Shown: one piece after another, positions 18,168 through 26,978 of the stretch | Layout of the letters: each line of letters begins with the position of its first letter | Numbering within the stretch: the stretch's first letter is position 1 | Translations under genes and position numbers: made by a program | DNA from: an uncultured Acidobacteriota bacterium | GTDB lineage: Bacteria > Acidobacteriota > Terriglobia > Bryobacterales > Bryobacteraceae | Assembly: GCA_902826605.1 (NCBI GenBank) | Contig: CADEFM010000012.1 | Coordinates: 1 to 64,000 of the forward strand | Reading direction: 5' to 3' | DNA length: 64,000 nucleotides | Notes under the pieces: generated by a model | Database searches by the model: none | Told to the model about the DNA's origin: nothing | The model's input: the letters and a program-made list of their open reading frames with translations, nothing else

Positions 18168-21100
18168 CAGGCGTGTTCCTCCGCTCTGAAATGCACTGGC
18201 TCCGGAACAGCCGAACCAGGCCGCGCCATTGACTTCGATTGGGATTTTTCGCGCCGCTTCAAACCGCTGAACATTGGGAGATTCCTCATGTCGTCGAACA
18301 GCGAATAGAATACCGGCACAGCCAGTAACGTCAGCAGCAGACACAGGCTTTGGCCTCCCGCGACCAGCACGCCAATCGAGCGGTTGGTGGCCGAACCGTC
18401 GCCGGTTGAAAAGACGAGCGGCAGCATTCCCGCAACCAGAGCCGTCGTGGTCATCAAAATCGGCCGGAGCCGGTCGCGATTCGCTTGAATAATGGCGTCG
18501 TGGCGCTTTATCCCCAGCGCGCGCAAACCGTTCATGTGATCGATCTGCAGAATTGCGTTCTTCTTCACGATGCCGAACAGCAGCAGCATGCCGATTGCGG
18601 AGAACACATTGATCGTCTGTCCTGCAAGCAGCAGCGACAGGATGCCGAACGGAATCGCTATCGGCAGCGTCAACAGGATGGTGAACGGGTGCAAGAAGGA
18701 TTCGAACTGCGCCGCCAGCACGATGTACATGAAGATGAACGTCAGGGCAATCGCCATCATGAAGTAATAGGCGGTGCGGCGCAGTTCCTTGCTGGTGCCT
18801 TGCAGCGCGGTGCTGTAGCCGGGTTCCATCTGGATGCCCGCAGCGATGTCTTCAATCGAGCGGATCACACTTTCCTGGCTGCCTCCAGGCAGAACGTTCG
18901 CGCTCAGCGTCACTTGTCTTTGCCGGTTCAACCGGTTGATGCTGGATGGTGCGGTGCCGCCCTTGATACGCACCACTTGATCCACCGTTACCCAACCCTG
19001 GCGGCTTGTAGAAGCCACCGTCATTTGTGACAATCCCTCCACGCTGGTCCGGAATTCACGCGCGGCGCGCAAGCGCACGTCGTATTGTTCTCCGCCGGAG
19101 TTGAACGTGGAGACCACCTGGCCCGCCACCAGCGTATTCAAAGCCGTCGCCACATCGTTCACGCGCACTCCCAAGTCCGCGGCGCGCTGGCGGTCGATTT
19201 CCACGCGCAGTTCTGGCTTTCCGTATACCAGCGAAGTATCTGCATCGGCGATGTACGCCGTGGTGCGCATTTTCTCCAGGATGGCCTGCGAATAGGTGTC
19301 GAGTTTTTCAAGGTCGGGGCCGTTCAAGACGAACATCACTTCGGCTTGTCCGCCGCCCGCGCCGCCGGATTGCATTACGCTGGTCTTCACATCCTTCGGA
19401 TAGGCCGTCATCAGCTCGCGCGTTCGCACCATGAGATCATTCTGTGCAAGCTCCCGCTCCTTCACCGGCACCAGCTTGACGTAGATCGATGCGCGATTGG
19501 TCATTCCGATGGAGACATTGCCGAAGCCGCTTCCGCCCTGGCCGATGGTGGTCAGCGTCGCGCGGACTCCCGGCAATGCGCGAATATCACGCGCGATGCG
19601 CTCTGCGATGGTCAGCGTCGCAGCCAGGGAAGAACCTTCGGGAGCGCGCACCGAAACGGAAAACTCCGAGCGATCGTCGCTCGGCACGAACGCCTTGCCT
19701 ACCAGCATGAACAAAGGCACGGTGGTGAGCGCGACGGCCACGCTGATGGCGACCATGGTTTTGCGGTGCGCCATGGACCATTCCAGCATGAGCGTGTAAT
19801 ACCGGTCCAGGAACGCGAAGAATCGCGAATCCTTTGAACCCTTGTGCGCCGCCACGGCTTCGGGCGCCGGTGGCTTCAAGAAGCGCGAGCTCAGCATGGG
19901 AGTCAGCGTGAAGCTCACCAGCAGGGATACCGCGATGGCGAATGCCGAAGTGAAGCCGAATGACGACAGGAAGCGGCCCACGATTCCGCCCATAAACCCG
20001 ATGGGAATAAAAACAGCCAGCAACGAAAGCGTGGTTGCCATTACCGCCAACCCGATCTCTCGCGTTCCTTCAATCGCCGCCTGATACGGCGATAGGCCCT
20101 TTTCTTCGATGTACCGGTATATATTCTCCAGCACAATGATAGCGTCGTCGATCACGACGCCCACCATCAGCGTCAACGCCAGCATCGTCATCTGGTTCAG
20201 CGTAAAGCCCATTACCGCCATCAGTCCGAACGTAGACACGATAGAAGTGGGGATGGCCACCGCCGATATCAGCGTGGTTCGTATATTCGTGAGGAAAATC
20301 CAGATGACAAGCGCCGCCAGAATACTGCCTTCGATCAAGTGCATCTCCAGCGAGTGCACGGCGGATTTGATGAATGCCGATTGATCGTTGACAATCTGGA
20401 CCTTCAGATCTTTGGGCAGCGTGGCTTTCACTTCGTCCAGCCGTGCAAAAATACCTTCCGCAGTAGCCACCGTATTTTCACCCGACTGCTTATTAACGGT
20501 GAGGGTCACGGCGGGCTCGCCATTCAGTCGTGCTGCCGTGGTGGGTTCTTCTTCGCTGTCTTCCGCACGGCCGATGTCCTTGAGTTTGACCACGTAGGTG
20601 CCGCGGCGTGCGATGGCGATTTCGTTGAACTGCACGGGATCCACCAATCGTCCCAAGGTTCGAACGGTAAGTTCCTGTTGCCCTGCCTGCACGCTGCCGC
20701 CAGGCAATTCCATGTTTTGCTGCCGTAACGCATTGGCCACTTCCGAAATGGGAAGGTTGTAGGCGCGCATTTTATCCGGATCCACCCATACACGAATTTC
20801 GCGCTTTAACCCCCCGGCTAAACGAATCTGTCCGACGCCGGGAATATTCTCAAGGCGCGGCCGTATCTGCTTGTCGGCGATTTCCGTAACCTCCCGCAAC
20901 GGCCGCGGCGCGGACACCACCACCTGCATCACCGGGGTGGCGTCCGGGTCCATCTTCTGTACGACTGGCGTCTTTGCGGTCTCCGGCAATTGCGAGATGA
21001 TCAGATTGACCTTGTCGCGCACTTCCTGCGCGCCCACGTCACCGTTCTTATCGAGCGAGAACTGCACGATAACCGAGGACGTTCCCTCCGCCGATATCGA

Positions 21101-21346
21101 CGTCAATTGATCGATACCGCTGATGGTATTCACCGCGTCCTCCACGCGCTTGCTGATTTCGGTCTCAATTTCCTCAGCCGAAGCGCCGGGGTTCGATGTG
21201 GAAATGACCACCGTCGGCAAATCGATTTTTGGAAACAAATCGAGCCCCAGCGTGGTGAAGGAGAACGCGCCCACCACCATGAGCGCCACGATGAGCATGG
21301 TGGCAAACACCGGGCGCCGAACACATAAAGCTGCCAATGCGTGCAT
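18167..21346 (-). CDS. RND (HAE1) efflux pump inner-membrane permease
   Basis: 1059 residues, full length for AcrB-type proteins. N-terminal CVRRPVFATMLIVALMVVGAF, twelve membrane helices, two large periplasmic domains and the proton-relay acidic pair in VGVVIDDAIIVLENIY. The N-terminal sequence DLFPKIDLPTVVISTSNPGA is usual for acidobacterial and MdtB-like pumps. It exports hydrophobic toxins or drugs by proton antiport. It sits three bases after the adaptor gene and overlaps the TolC start by one base. Confidence 0.96.
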   Translation of the reverse strand: MHALAALCVRRPVFATMLIVALMVVGAFSFTTLGLDLFPKIDLPTVVISTSNPGASAEEIETEISKRVEDAVNTISGIDQLTSISAEGTSSVIVQFSLDKNGDVGAQEVRDKVNLIISQLPETAKTPVVQKMDPDATPVMQVVVSAPRPLREVTEIADKQIRPRLENIPGVGQIRLAGGLKREIRVWVDPDKMRAYNLPISEVANALRQQNMELPGGSVQAGQQELTVRTLGRLVDPVQFNEIAIARRGTYVVKLKDIGRAEDSEEEPTTAARLNGEPAVTLTVNKQSGENTVATAEGIFARLDEVKATLPKDLKVQIVNDQSAFIKSAVHSLEMHLIEGSILAALVIWIFLTNIRTTLISAVAIPTSIVSTFGLMAVMGFTLNQMTMLALTLMVGVVIDDAIIVLENIYRYIEEKGLSPYQAAIEGTREIGLAVMATTLSLLAVFIPIGFMGGIVGRFLSSFGFTSAFAIAVSLLVSFTLTPMLSSRFLKPPAPEAVAAHKGSKDSRFFAFLDRYYTLMLEWSMAHRKTMVAISVAVALTTVPLFMLVGKAFVPSDDRSEFSVSVRAPEGSSLAATLTIAERIARDIRALPGVRATLTTIGQGGSGFGNVSIGMTNRASIYVKLVPVKERELAQNDLMVRTRELMTAYPKDVKTSVMQSGGAGGGQAEVMFVLNGPDLEKLDTYSQAILEKMRTTAYIADADTSLVYGKPELRVEIDRQRAADLGVRVNDVATALNTLVAGQVVSTFNSGGEQYDVRLRAAREFRTSVEGLSQMTVASTSRQGWVTVDQVVRIKGGTAPSSINRLNRQRQVTLSANVLPGGSQESVIRSIEDIAAGIQMEPGYSTALQGTSKELRRTAYYFMMAIALTFIFMYIVLAAQFESFLHPFTILLTLPIAIPFGILSLLLAGQTINVFSAIGMLLLFGIVKKNAILQIDHMNGLRALGIKRHDAIIQANRDRLRPILMTTTALVAGMLPLVFSTGDGSATNRSIGVLVAGGQSLCLLLTLLAVPVFYSLFDDMRNLPMFSGLKRREKSQSKSMARPGSAVPEPVHFRAEEHA

Positions 21347-21349
21347 GAC

Positions 21350-22696
21350 TTAGTTCCCGTTCCCGGCCGGCTTGGCTGCGTTTCCAGCGCCTGCGACCTT
21401 TACCGTCTGGCCGTCAAAGAGATCCTGTAAATGATCCATCGCGATGGTCATTCCCGCTGTGATGCCGGTGAGAATCTGGATCTGGTCGCCCTCTTTGGGT
21501 CCCAGTTGCACCACCGCCACACGTGATCTGCCGTCGCGAATAAAAAACACTTGCGATGAATTCGTGCTGGCGTCGGTAATCACGGCTTTCTGAGGAACAA
21601 AAACTCCCGTGGTGCTGCCCGGCAATAGAATCCGTGCCGTGGCGAACATGCCCGGCTTCAGCGTCAGGTCCGAATTGGGGAATTCCGCGATTGCCGTGAA
21701 GGTCCGCGACGTTGGATCCACGGCGGGGTTAATGGCCGTGACTGTGCCGGTAAACTTGCGGTCGGGATACCCGGGAACGCGTGCTTCCACCGGCACCGAG
21801 ATCTTCATCTGCGCGGCATTGGCTTCCGGTGCTTGTAATTCCAATTTGATAGGAGTGATGCGCAGCACCGTGGCGATCTTGTTGGTCAGGGCGACGTATT
21901 GGCCCGCGGCCACCGGGCGAGCACTCACGTACCCCGAAAAGGGAGCGCGAATCACTGTGTCGTCCAACGCTTTCCTGGCTATGGCCACTTGGGTGGAGCT
22001 GCCGGAAAGTGAGGCTTGAGCCGTCATTACGCCTTGATAGCTTTGCCGTGCGGCGTTCAGCGTCGCTTCATATTGTTGGCGCGCGGAGTTCGCCTGGGCC
22101 AGTGCCGTATCGGCCTGCGTGCGTGCCTTCTCATAAGCGGTGCGTGAGACATCGCCGGTCTTGATCAGATTCTCATAGCGCTGCGCATCAGCTTCCGCTT
22201 GTTTGGCCTGAGCCATTGCGGAATCAGCTGCGGCTTTCGCCGATAGCACTTCGGGCACTGTCGCCGGGTCAAACTGCTGGTTCGCGACCAAGCCAATCCT
22301 CGATTGCGACTGGCGTACGGACGCCGCAGCCTGCTGTTCGGCCGCTACAGCCTGATCCAGACGGAGCTGCGCGTCTCGATCCTCCAATTTAGCGATAACC
22401 TGACCCTTTTGCACGAATGCGCCCACATCCACGGGCGTCTCGATCACGCGCCCCGCCGCCTGGGGAGCGACGTCGGACATTTCCTTCGCCACGAAACTGC
22501 CGGTCACCTGTACTGCGGCTGCAACGGACCGCGCTTCCGCAATCACCACTTGTACCAAGGGCTGACCCGCCGCACCCGCTTCGGTTGCCGCAGGCTTCGC
22601 GGCTTCCACACTCTTTGATTTTCCGCAACCAGATGTAATCAATGCGGCTAAAACGACCGCAGCCGCTGCTGCCAGCACCCTTTTATGACTTCGCAT
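21350..22696 (-). CDS. RND efflux periplasmic adaptor (membrane fusion lipoprotein)
   Basis: 448 residues. A lipobox AALITSGC after a short hydrophobic stretch marks it as a lipoprotein and sets the start; GGAAGGAAAC precedes the ATG. Biotin-lipoyl-like half motifs (PQAAGRVIETPVDVGAFVQKGQVIAKL and VIRAPFSGYVSARPVAAGQYV) flank a long alpha-hairpin rich in Ala/Gln, then a beta barrel and MP domain. It bridges the RND permease and TolC. The gene overlaps the end of tetR by 14 bases. Confidence 0.95.
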   Translation of the reverse strand: MRSHKRVLAAAAAVVLAALITSGCGKSKSVEAAKPAATEAGAAGQPLVQVVIAEARSVAAAVQVTGSFVAKEMSDVAPQAAGRVIETPVDVGAFVQKGQVIAKLEDRDAQLRLDQAVAAEQQAAASVRQSQSRIGLVANQQFDPATVPEVLSAKAAADSAMAQAKQAEADAQRYENLIKTGDVSRTAYEKARTQADTALAQANSARQQYEATLNAARQSYQGVMTAQASLSGSSTQVAIARKALDDTVIRAPFSGYVSARPVAAGQYVALTNKIATVLRITPIKLELQAPEANAAQMKISVPVEARVPGYPDRKFTGTVTAINPAVDPTSRTFTAIAEFPNSDLTLKPGMFATARILLPGSTTGVFVPQKAVITDASTNSSQVFFIRDGRSRVAVVQLGPKEGDQIQILTGITAGMTIAMDHLQDLFDGQTVKVAGAGNAAKPAGNGN

Positions 22697-23414
22697 GAGT
22701 TTCCTTCCGAACTTTCCTCGACGCATTAATTTTTAGATGGTTTTCCGGCTCGCAAGCATTCACTTTTGGCAGATGAATTTTTTCGGGATTCGCCAGGCCG
22801 GCGAGCGTGATGGCGACCATCTCCTCAATCAACTGTTCTTCGGAACCGGCCGGGCCGGGAAAGCCAATCACATACCGGCACATGGCAAAGTGGACGAACG
22901 CCCCAACGCTCATCAAGTGGGCGATGTCGGGATCGCATGGCCTGAACGCCCCCTCCTGCTGGCGCTGCCGCACGTAATTCTTGAAGAATTCGCTTCTTGG
23001 AGCAAAACGCTGCTGAAAGAGACTTGCGATGATGTGGCCCTCAAGCGATGCGTAAAGCACTAACCTCTGAAACGCGGGATCCTCACGAAACGCGCGCAAA
23101 ATATGACGGCCGATCAAGCGCAGTAATTCCGCGTCGTCGCGCCGCCGCATGGCGTCTTCCATGAGGCTCATGTCGTTTATGCAGCCCTCATTTTCTTTTT
23201 CATCCAGAATGGCGTGATACAAGTCTTCTTTGGTGGCGAAATGGCGAAACAGAATTGCTTCACTGATTCCGGCGGCCGCCGCGATGTCCCTGGTCTTAGT
23301 GCCGCTAAACCCGTTGCGGGCAAAAACCTCAATCGCCACCCTCAGTAATTGCTTGCGGCGATCTCCACCGGGCATACGGCTTTTTGCAGGGAATTGAGGG
23401 GGGGCGGCTTGCAT
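22683..23414 (-). CDS. TetR-family repressor of the efflux operon
   Basis: 243 residues from the ATG that follows the operator-like palindrome. The N-terminal TetR helix-turn-helix is clear: LLRVAIEVFARNGFSGTKTRDIAAAAGISEAILFRHFATKEDLY. The C-terminal ligand domain is unremarkable. As first gene of the tetR-adaptor-RND-tolC operon, with a TTGACA promoter and a palindrome just upstream, it is almost certainly autoregulated and derepressed by a pump substrate. A longer frame upstream (to 23510) would cross the promoter and is rejected. Confidence 0.92.
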   Translation of the reverse strand: MQAAPPQFPAKSRMPGGDRRKQLLRVAIEVFARNGFSGTKTRDIAAAAGISEAILFRHFATKEDLYHAILDEKENEGCINDMSLMEDAMRRRDDAELLRLIGRHILRAFREDPAFQRLVLYASLEGHIIASLFQQRFAPRSEFFKNYVRQRQQEGAFRPCDPDIAHLMSVGAFVHFAMCRYVIGFPGPAGSEEQLIEEMVAITLAGLANPEKIHLPKVNACEPENHLKINASRKVRKETHAKS

Positions 23415-23415
23415 A

Positions 23416-23429
23416 AGTAAGTCCTTACT
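23416..23429. promoter_or_regulatory. Probable TetR operator
   Basis: Perfect inverted repeat AGTAAG-TC-CTTACT lies one base before the tetR start codon (minus strand) and a few bases downstream of the predicted -10. Its size and centre-symmetric form fit TetR-type operators, and bound repressor would block both transcript initiation and the ribosome site. Confidence 0.6.
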
Positions 23430-23433
23430 CTCA

Positions 23434-23464
23434 AATGTAGCATGCAGGCTGGGAACCCTGTCAA
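23434..23464 (-). promoter_or_regulatory. Promoter of the tetR-RND operon
   Basis: On the minus strand, a perfect TTGACA (23464-23459) is followed after 19 bases by TACATT (23439-23434), with a TGC just before it giving an extended -10 (TGnTA). The long spacer is partly compensated by the extended -10. It lies directly upstream of the operator-like palindrome. Confidence 0.5.
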
Positions 23465-23500
23465 GGGGGCCCTCCGTTAGAGGAATGCTAGGATAACCGG

Positions 23501-24283
23501 GTGCCTCCACTTATAGAATTCGAAAACGTGTCGATCGAACGCGAGGGCGCCATGGCCCTGCGCAATGTCACGTTTTCCATAGCTGCCGGCGAACACGTGG
23601 CGCTCCTCGGACCGAACGGCAGCGGAAAATCCACCTTACTCAAGGCTATTACGCGCGAATGCTATCCCAGGTTCCCTGGGGAGAGCTGCATTCGAGTGTG
23701 GGGGGAACAAACCTGGACGCTATTCGAACTGCGCGCCACGCTGGGCATCGTGACCAACGATTTAGTAGCCACGTGCACCAAGCCGTATTCCGTGTTTGAG
23801 ACGGTATTGAGCGCGTTTTTCGGCTCCATCGGCGTCTGGCCGAATCACCGCGTGACGCCGGAAATGGAGGCCAAAGCGCGCGATGCCATCGAATTTTTCG
23901 AAATCAGCCACCTGTCGGAACGCCTGATGAACGAGATATCCAGTGGCGAGGCACGCCGCGCCGTCTTCGCGCGCGCTTTGGCCCATGACCCCAAAGCGTT
24001 AGTGCTCGATGAGCCGACTAATTCTCTGGATTCCCGAGCCCAGCGCGAGGTGCGCGAGGCAATGAGCAAACTAGTCCGCAATGGTGTAACGGTCATTGTG
24101 GTCACCCATCATCTGCCCGACATCATTCCCGAAATCCATCGCATAGTGGCGCTGAAGCAAGGGCGCATTTTCTTCGACGGTCCAAAGCAGGAACTACTGA
24201 ATTCACAGCGCATGGAAGAACTGTTCGAGACGCCGGTGCATGTAGAGCAGACAGGCGGGTTCTATAGCTTGTCGCTCCTGTAA
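23501..24283 (+). CDS. Orphan ABC transporter ATP-binding protein (ModF-like)
   Basis: 260 residues. Walker A LLGPNGSGKSTLLKAI, a degenerate signature ISSGEARRAVFARAL in place of LSGGQ, Walker B KALVLDEPTNSLD and the switch His in VVTHHLPDI are present. One nucleotide-binding domain and no permease gene nearby. The NSLD D-loop and the overall form resemble single-domain relatives of ModF/YlmA, whose substrates are unclear. GTG start. It is divergent from the tetR operon and convergent with the methyltransferase, with adjoining stops. Confidence 0.85.
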   Translation: MPPLIEFENVSIEREGAMALRNVTFSIAAGEHVALLGPNGSGKSTLLKAITRECYPRFPGESCIRVWGEQTWTLFELRATLGIVTNDLVATCTKPYSVFETVLSAFFGSIGVWPNHRVTPEMEAKARDAIEFFEISHLSERLMNEISSGEARRAVFARALAHDPKALVLDEPTNSLDSRAQREVREAMSKLVRNGVTVIVVTHHLPDIIPEIHRIVALKQGRIFFDGPKQELLNSQRMEELFETPVHVEQTGGFYSLSLL

Positions 24284-25042
24284 TCAGACCGGCCGCCTGC
24301 AGAAGTAAACATCTTCCTCGGGCGAAAGGCCATAGCGCCACTGCTGTTCTGGGGTGAATGAACGGACGTAATCGTCGACTGTCACGACGAAACCGGCACT
24401 TTCCAGGCGGCCTATATAATCCCTGCCATACCAGCGCACATGGTCTTCCTGCCCAAAATGGATGCGGCGCTGCTCGGGACTGGTGATGCTGAAATCTTCA
24501 TAAGTGTGCGCGCGCTTCAAATCAATGGGTACTTGAAGAATGGCCCAGCCGCCAGGCTTTAGAACCCGCAGCAGTTCCCTCATGGCTCTGACGTCGTTGG
24601 GAATGTGTTCGAGTACGTGCATGCAGATGATGGCATCCACTGTCTGACTTGAGAGCGCGAGGTTGGTGATATCCATATGGACATCCGACTCGCCACAATA
24701 GTCCGTACTGACGTATTTCACATTCGGTAACGCCAAAAAGATTTTACGAAAGCTGTGTTCGGGTGCGAAATGCAGCAGGCGCAATTTGCTCTGGAAGAAA
24801 TCCGTGCGATTTTTCAGATACAGGAACAGAAGGCGATGGCGTTCCACAGCGTCGCAACGTCGGCATTGCGAGTTGCGACGTTCCGGCCGGCCGTGGGGAA
24901 GGAACTCACGGTAGTGTGCGCCGCAGCAAGGGCATTCGACAGACCAACCCGCATAGAGCAAGGGTTGAATGCGCTCGTATCCGGCGCGCAGCCTCAAACG
25001 AAGCCAACTCGGGAGGATCGCTTTAGCAAGCCTGCGGATCAT
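24284..25042 (-). CDS. Class I SAM methyltransferase with N-terminal zinc ribbon
   Basis: 252 residues. Residues ~35-65 hold CPCC and CRRCD, a four-Cys zinc site in a segment VECPCCGAHYREFLPHG typical of acidobacterial and cyanobacterial methyltransferases in glycan clusters. The methyltransferase core has VDAIICMHVLEHIPND and a post-motif MRELLRVLKPGGWAILQVP (Methyltransf_11). Substrate unknown. It precedes no obvious pathway partner and follows thyX with a 10-base gap, so it may be co-transcribed with it. Confidence 0.85.
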   Translation of the reverse strand: MIRRLAKAILPSWLRLRLRAGYERIQPLLYAGWSVECPCCGAHYREFLPHGRPERRNSQCRRCDAVERHRLLFLYLKNRTDFFQSKLRLLHFAPEHSFRKIFLALPNVKYVSTDYCGESDVHMDITNLALSSQTVDAIICMHVLEHIPNDVRAMRELLRVLKPGGWAILQVPIDLKRAHTYEDFSITSPEQRRIHFGQEDHVRWYGRDYIGRLESAGFVVTVDDYVRSFTPEQQWRYGLSPEEDVYFCRRPV

Positions 25043-25052
25043 GAAGTGGGTA

Positions 25053-26489
25053 TTAGCGCTTTAGGGGATCTTCAACCCACGGCGGAGTCGCTTCCATCAG
25101 GCGGCCAAGCTCCGGCTCCATTTGCTCCATCTTTTGCTTCATCTCCCAGGCCACCTGCCTATAACTGAAGTGCCCTTTTACACCGCTACGGAGCCTGGAG
25201 ATATAGTCGGCCTCCGCGAAATCCATTTTGAAAAGGAAACGCGACCGAGCGCCAAATGGCAGCAGATAATGCGATCCAGGCTCAGGAAGCCGCGCGATCC
25301 CGGCCAGCGTTTCCGACATCACTTTTTCGTAGGAAGACTGCGCTCCGGCGTCTATCAGCGTTTGCGGCGTATCGAATCCCAGCGTCCCCGAATAGGCTTG
25401 CCGGTACTGCTGGCAACGCCGATGCCGGTGCATATCGCGATACGCCCCGATGTCCATCACGATGTCATACGCATACAAGCCTCCGCGAAAGCCGCGCTGC
25501 AGTTCATCCCGCCGCGTGCGGGATTTGAGCGCTGTTGCGATTACTTCATTCCGTTGCGCGGCGGACCAGTCGCAGGCGATTGCATACAGTTCCCGGAACG
25601 GACGATCCGTCACCGGATAGAGTAACGTCGCGGCGATTTCGGCATGTGTTTCGCTGGGCTTGATCAGATCCACGGCATCGGGGATTTCACCGGCCGCCGC
25701 AGGCAGGTTTTGCAGCGCCCAACAGTGCAGGTCTTTACGCGATTGCGCGGTATGCTCGTCGGCGTCCACGTGCCGTGCAAGCGTGGGCGCAAGCGGCTCG
25801 CCCGCAGTCTTTTCGTCCCACACACAAGCGGGAGGTTGCGCGCAGGCCTTGGCGATCTCATCCGCAAGATCGCGAAGCTCAGCATATTCGGAGGCCTTCA
25901 AGCGGCGGATCTGACGCTCCAGTGTCCGAATGCTGGTGACTTGTCCAACGCCCGTGGGGATTCCGAAAAACAGTGTGTAGCGCGCCACGTCAAAAGCGCG
26001 GGCAGCGAGATTGCGCTGGTAAGCATCCGGTTTCATGTCGTCCGGCCGCGGAAGCTTTTCCGTTAGATGTTCCAGAACTCGCTTGTGAATATCGTCATAC
26101 GCCGCAAGCAACCGCTGCCCGGCGGCAGTATAGATGGCGGCTTGCTCGGCGTCGAACTCGGGAGGCGTCACAAAGCCGGAGCGTGAAAAATTCTGATAGC
26201 GCGAAGACCGCGCCTGGCCGTCCCAAAGTTGCTCGTCTTCGGCTTCGGTGGCCGCCAGTTCGGAAATGCCTTCAAAACACAGGACTACGTGGCCCAGATC
26301 AGCGATGGAAGCGTGTCCATACTGGAAATAAAAGCTTTCCAGAAATTTGGCGGAGTCATGTGTGCGGACCCATTCGATAGACTCGCGAATGGAATCGGGC
26401 GAACGAGAATAGCGCGCCAGCGCGAAGGCGATTTTTTCAGGAGGCATCGGCGCAACGGCCAATACGCGAGAAGGTTTGGATGAGCTCAA
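25053..26489 (-). CDS. thyX: Large tandem-domain ThyX-family protein (FAD-dependent thymidylate synthase type)
   Basis: 478 residues, about twice a normal ThyX. The N-terminal domain has FYFQYGHASIADLGHVVLCFEG and ends in GQARSSRYQNFS (about 91-102), where the usual RHRxxSxNExSxRY is reduced to the S-S-R-Y part. The C-terminal domain keeps a better motif, MHRHRRCQQYRQAY (about 353-366). Known ThyX enzymes methylate dUMP with methylenetetrahydrofolate and FADH2. The start is TTG, chosen because the VLAVAPMPPEKIAFALARYSRS N-terminus fits the family; ATG at 26447 is the alternative. It is divergent from dut with only ~17 bases between starts. Confidence 0.8.
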   Translation of the reverse strand: MSSSKPSRVLAVAPMPPEKIAFALARYSRSPDSIRESIEWVRTHDSAKFLESFYFQYGHASIADLGHVVLCFEGISELAATEAEDEQLWDGQARSSRYQNFSRSGFVTPPEFDAEQAAIYTAAGQRLLAAYDDIHKRVLEHLTEKLPRPDDMKPDAYQRNLAARAFDVARYTLFFGIPTGVGQVTSIRTLERQIRRLKASEYAELRDLADEIAKACAQPPACVWDEKTAGEPLAPTLARHVDADEHTAQSRKDLHCWALQNLPAAAGEIPDAVDLIKPSETHAEIAATLLYPVTDRPFRELYAIACDWSAAQRNEVIATALKSRTRRDELQRGFRGGLYAYDIVMDIGAYRDMHRHRRCQQYRQAYSGTLGFDTPQTLIDAGAQSSYEKVMSETLAGIARLPEPGSHYLLPFGARSRFLFKMDFAEADYISRLRSGVKGHFSYRQVAWEMKQKMEQMEPELGRLMEATPPWVEDPLKR

Positions 26490-26506
26490 ACGGTTATCAT
26501 AAACGA

Positions 26507-26965
26507 ATGGCGACCCCAGTAATGAATGCCCCGGCGCTCCAGATCCGCATCAAGAAGGTTCATCCCGAGGCGGCTCTGCCCCACTACGCACATGGCCCCG
26601 CCGAAGATGCGGGCATGGATCTTCGCGCCGTGGAGCGTGTAGTGCTCTCGCCCGGGGTTGCGCAAGGCGTTCCCACTGGACTCGCCATCGAACTGCCGCC
26701 GGGCTACGAAGCCCAGATTCGTCCGCGCAGTGGCATGGCGCTCAAACACAACATCACGGTGAATTTTGGAACCATCGATCCCGGCTACCGCGGAGAAATT
26801 CGCGCGGTAATGTTCAACCTGGGAAGGGCTGATTACGTCATCGAAAAAGGCGACCGCATCGCCCAACTTGTGGTTGCGCGTTACGAGTCCGTGGAGTGGG
26901 TAGAAGGGGAAGATCTCGCCGATTCTCAACGCGGTGCAGGGGGATTTGGGTCGTCCGGGCGCTAA
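26507..26965 (+). CDS. dut: Deoxyuridine 5'-triphosphate nucleotidohydrolase
   Basis: About 152 residues. All five trimeric dUTPase motifs are visible: AEDAGMDLRA (I), RPRSGMALK (II), NFGTIDPGYRGEI with catalytic Asp (III), KGDRIAQLVV (IV) and RGAGGFGSSG (V). It removes dUTP and yields dUMP, the ThyX substrate, so its back-to-back position with thyX makes metabolic sense. An in-frame ATG at 26480 would overlap thyX; 26507 or 26522 are more likely starts. Confidence 0.96.
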   Translation: MATPVMNAPALQIRIKKVHPEAALPHYAHGPAEDAGMDLRAVERVVLSPGVAQGVPTGLAIELPPGYEAQIRPRSGMALKHNITVNFGTIDPGYRGEIRAVMFNLGRADYVIEKGDRIAQLVVARYESVEWVEGEDLADSQRGAGGFGSSGR

Positions 26966-26978
26966 GGCCTATTGGGAG

